From: Thereva unica
Taxonomy: Eukaryota > Arthropoda > Insecta > Diptera > Therevidae
Length of the DNA stretch: 64,000 bases
Assembly: GCA_949987705.1 (NCBI GenBank)
Contig: OX465283.1
Coordinates: 94,537,813-94,601,812 of the forward strand
Direction of reading: 5' to 3'
Below, piece by piece: positions 63,385 through 64,000 of this stretch. A program made the translations under genes and the position numbers. The notes below the pieces were generated by a model that saw nothing but the letters and a program-made list of their open reading frames with translations, did no database searches and was not told the origin of the DNA. Position 1 is the first letter of the stretch; each line of letters starts with the position of its first letter.

Positions 63385-64000
63385 TTAGTCCAAAAAATAA
63401 ATGTCATCGATTTCTTCAATATCTTCAATTGGATTTCCTTTCGTTTCGATGTAATCGACGAGTGTTTGGTGGTAATTGGCATCTTCACTTTTTATCTGTT
63501 CTTCGTAAGTTTCTATTTCACTTATAGGTTCTTGAGTATTAGTATTAAAAATTCTACCTGGAGGATACATTTGTTTCGATGGTGGTCGTTTTTGCGGGTA
63601 TTGTTGTACTCCGGGATTATTCTGATAATTCAGTACTCGTGAATGAATATTTCGATCAACATCCATTGGCTCTGGTCTTGGTAAAGGTTTCTGAAAATAT
63701 TGTGCCGGTCGCCAATTGTGGTTTGGATTTGACTGATGGTGAATTTGTCTTTGGAAATTAGGCTTTTGAGGTCTTTGGGGTTAATTTACTAATTCAGGAT
63801 AAAATTTATTTCTCGGAGCTGGAGTAGGGTAAAATTTCTGTGGAGATGGAATATTTCTTCTTGGAGGAACCGGTGGAGATAAATTTCTCCCGGTGTTTCT
63901 TTCAAAATTGTTGGCATATTGAGTGCGAAACTCGACATTTTCTAATTTTGTGCAAAGATGTAGGGCTTGTGGTAAATCTGTGGGCTCTTTAATGCTTAAT
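63385..64000 (-). pseudogene. gag: Gypsy Gag, C-terminal part (runs off the window)
   Basis: Proline- and glutamine-rich sequence. NLSPPVPPRRNIPSPQKFYP, a TAA near 63783, QRQIHHQSNPNHNWRP, EPMDVDRNIHSR and an acidic end (IEDIEEIDDIYFLD) with the stop at 63385. The same frame contains the protease further on. No zinc knuckle is visible in this part. The start is beyond the window. Confidence 0.78.

Larger units (their letters stand above)
46024..64000 (-). mobile_element. Ty3/Gypsy retrotransposon, minus strand, multiply interrupted
   Basis: Order from right to left: Gag (from the window end), protease, RT, RNase H, integrase, in Ty3/Gypsy order. Large insertions sit in the integrase: 46479-49399, 49659-50257 and 50346-61258. 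Several nonsense codons and frameshifts are present. LTRs were not seen: the 5' end is beyond the window, and no clear 3' LTR occurs left of 46024. The remaining own sequence totals about 3.5 kb. Confidence 0.88.

Overview
The window looks like repeat-rich euchromatin or pericentromeric DNA from an insect or other arthropod. The grounds are a very AT-rich background, spliced terminal exons of an ABCG-type transporter, and a set of retroelements typical of arthropod genomes: three different BEL/Pao elements, Ty3/Gypsy, Ty1/Copia, RTE-like LINEs, Tc1, hAT and Helentron. The species cannot be read from the sequence. There is one assembly gap of 200 Ns. Almost every long reading frame belongs to a mobile element. 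The only good host-gene candidate is the ABCG 3' end at 5305-5865.

Layout. 1-1709: a palindromic, satellite-like element with 167- and 269-bp units. 2255-2678: an AT-rich hairpin. 2762-3662: a decayed Helentron piece (Pif1-type helicase followed by a LINE-like endonuclease). 5305-5865: ABCG exons. 6682-7042: a broken cysteine-rich (CXC-like) frame. 8766-17355: BEL-1, plus strand, with both LTRs, a perfect 5-bp target duplication and a baculovirus-F-like envelope frame. 17519-18320: short repeats. 18656-20764: a 146-bp-period repeat split by a non-autonomous hAT. 20765-31775: a Copia element split by a TTAA-flanked element and by a 6.4-kb inverted-repeat element of unknown superfamily, which carries its own nested hAT elements. 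31776-33083: a LINE 3' tail and a rearranged Tc1. 33084-42639: BEL-2, minus strand, with a nearly complete hAT inside one LTR. 43010-44490: about thirteen copies of a 117-bp tandem repeat. 44906-45105: gap. 46024-64000: a Gypsy element, minus strand, running off the window. It is cut by a 2.9-kb fold-back element (46479-49399), a 599-bp element (49659-50257) and a Tc1 (about 50346-61258). The Tc1 holds BEL-3 (51253-60442), which in turn holds an RTE LINE (51534-54863).

The target-site duplications and host-element reading frames give the order of insertion. Gypsy came before Tc1, Tc1 before BEL-3, and BEL-3 before RTE. BEL-2 came before the hAT in its LTR. Copia came before both the TTAA element and the 6.4-kb element, and the latter came before the hAT elements inside it.

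I found no new host defence or metabolic system. The items most worth a second look are the envelope-bearing BEL with a duplicated Gag module, the fold-back element whose arms each carry two 430-bp direct repeats, and the unclassified 6.4-kb inverted-repeat element.
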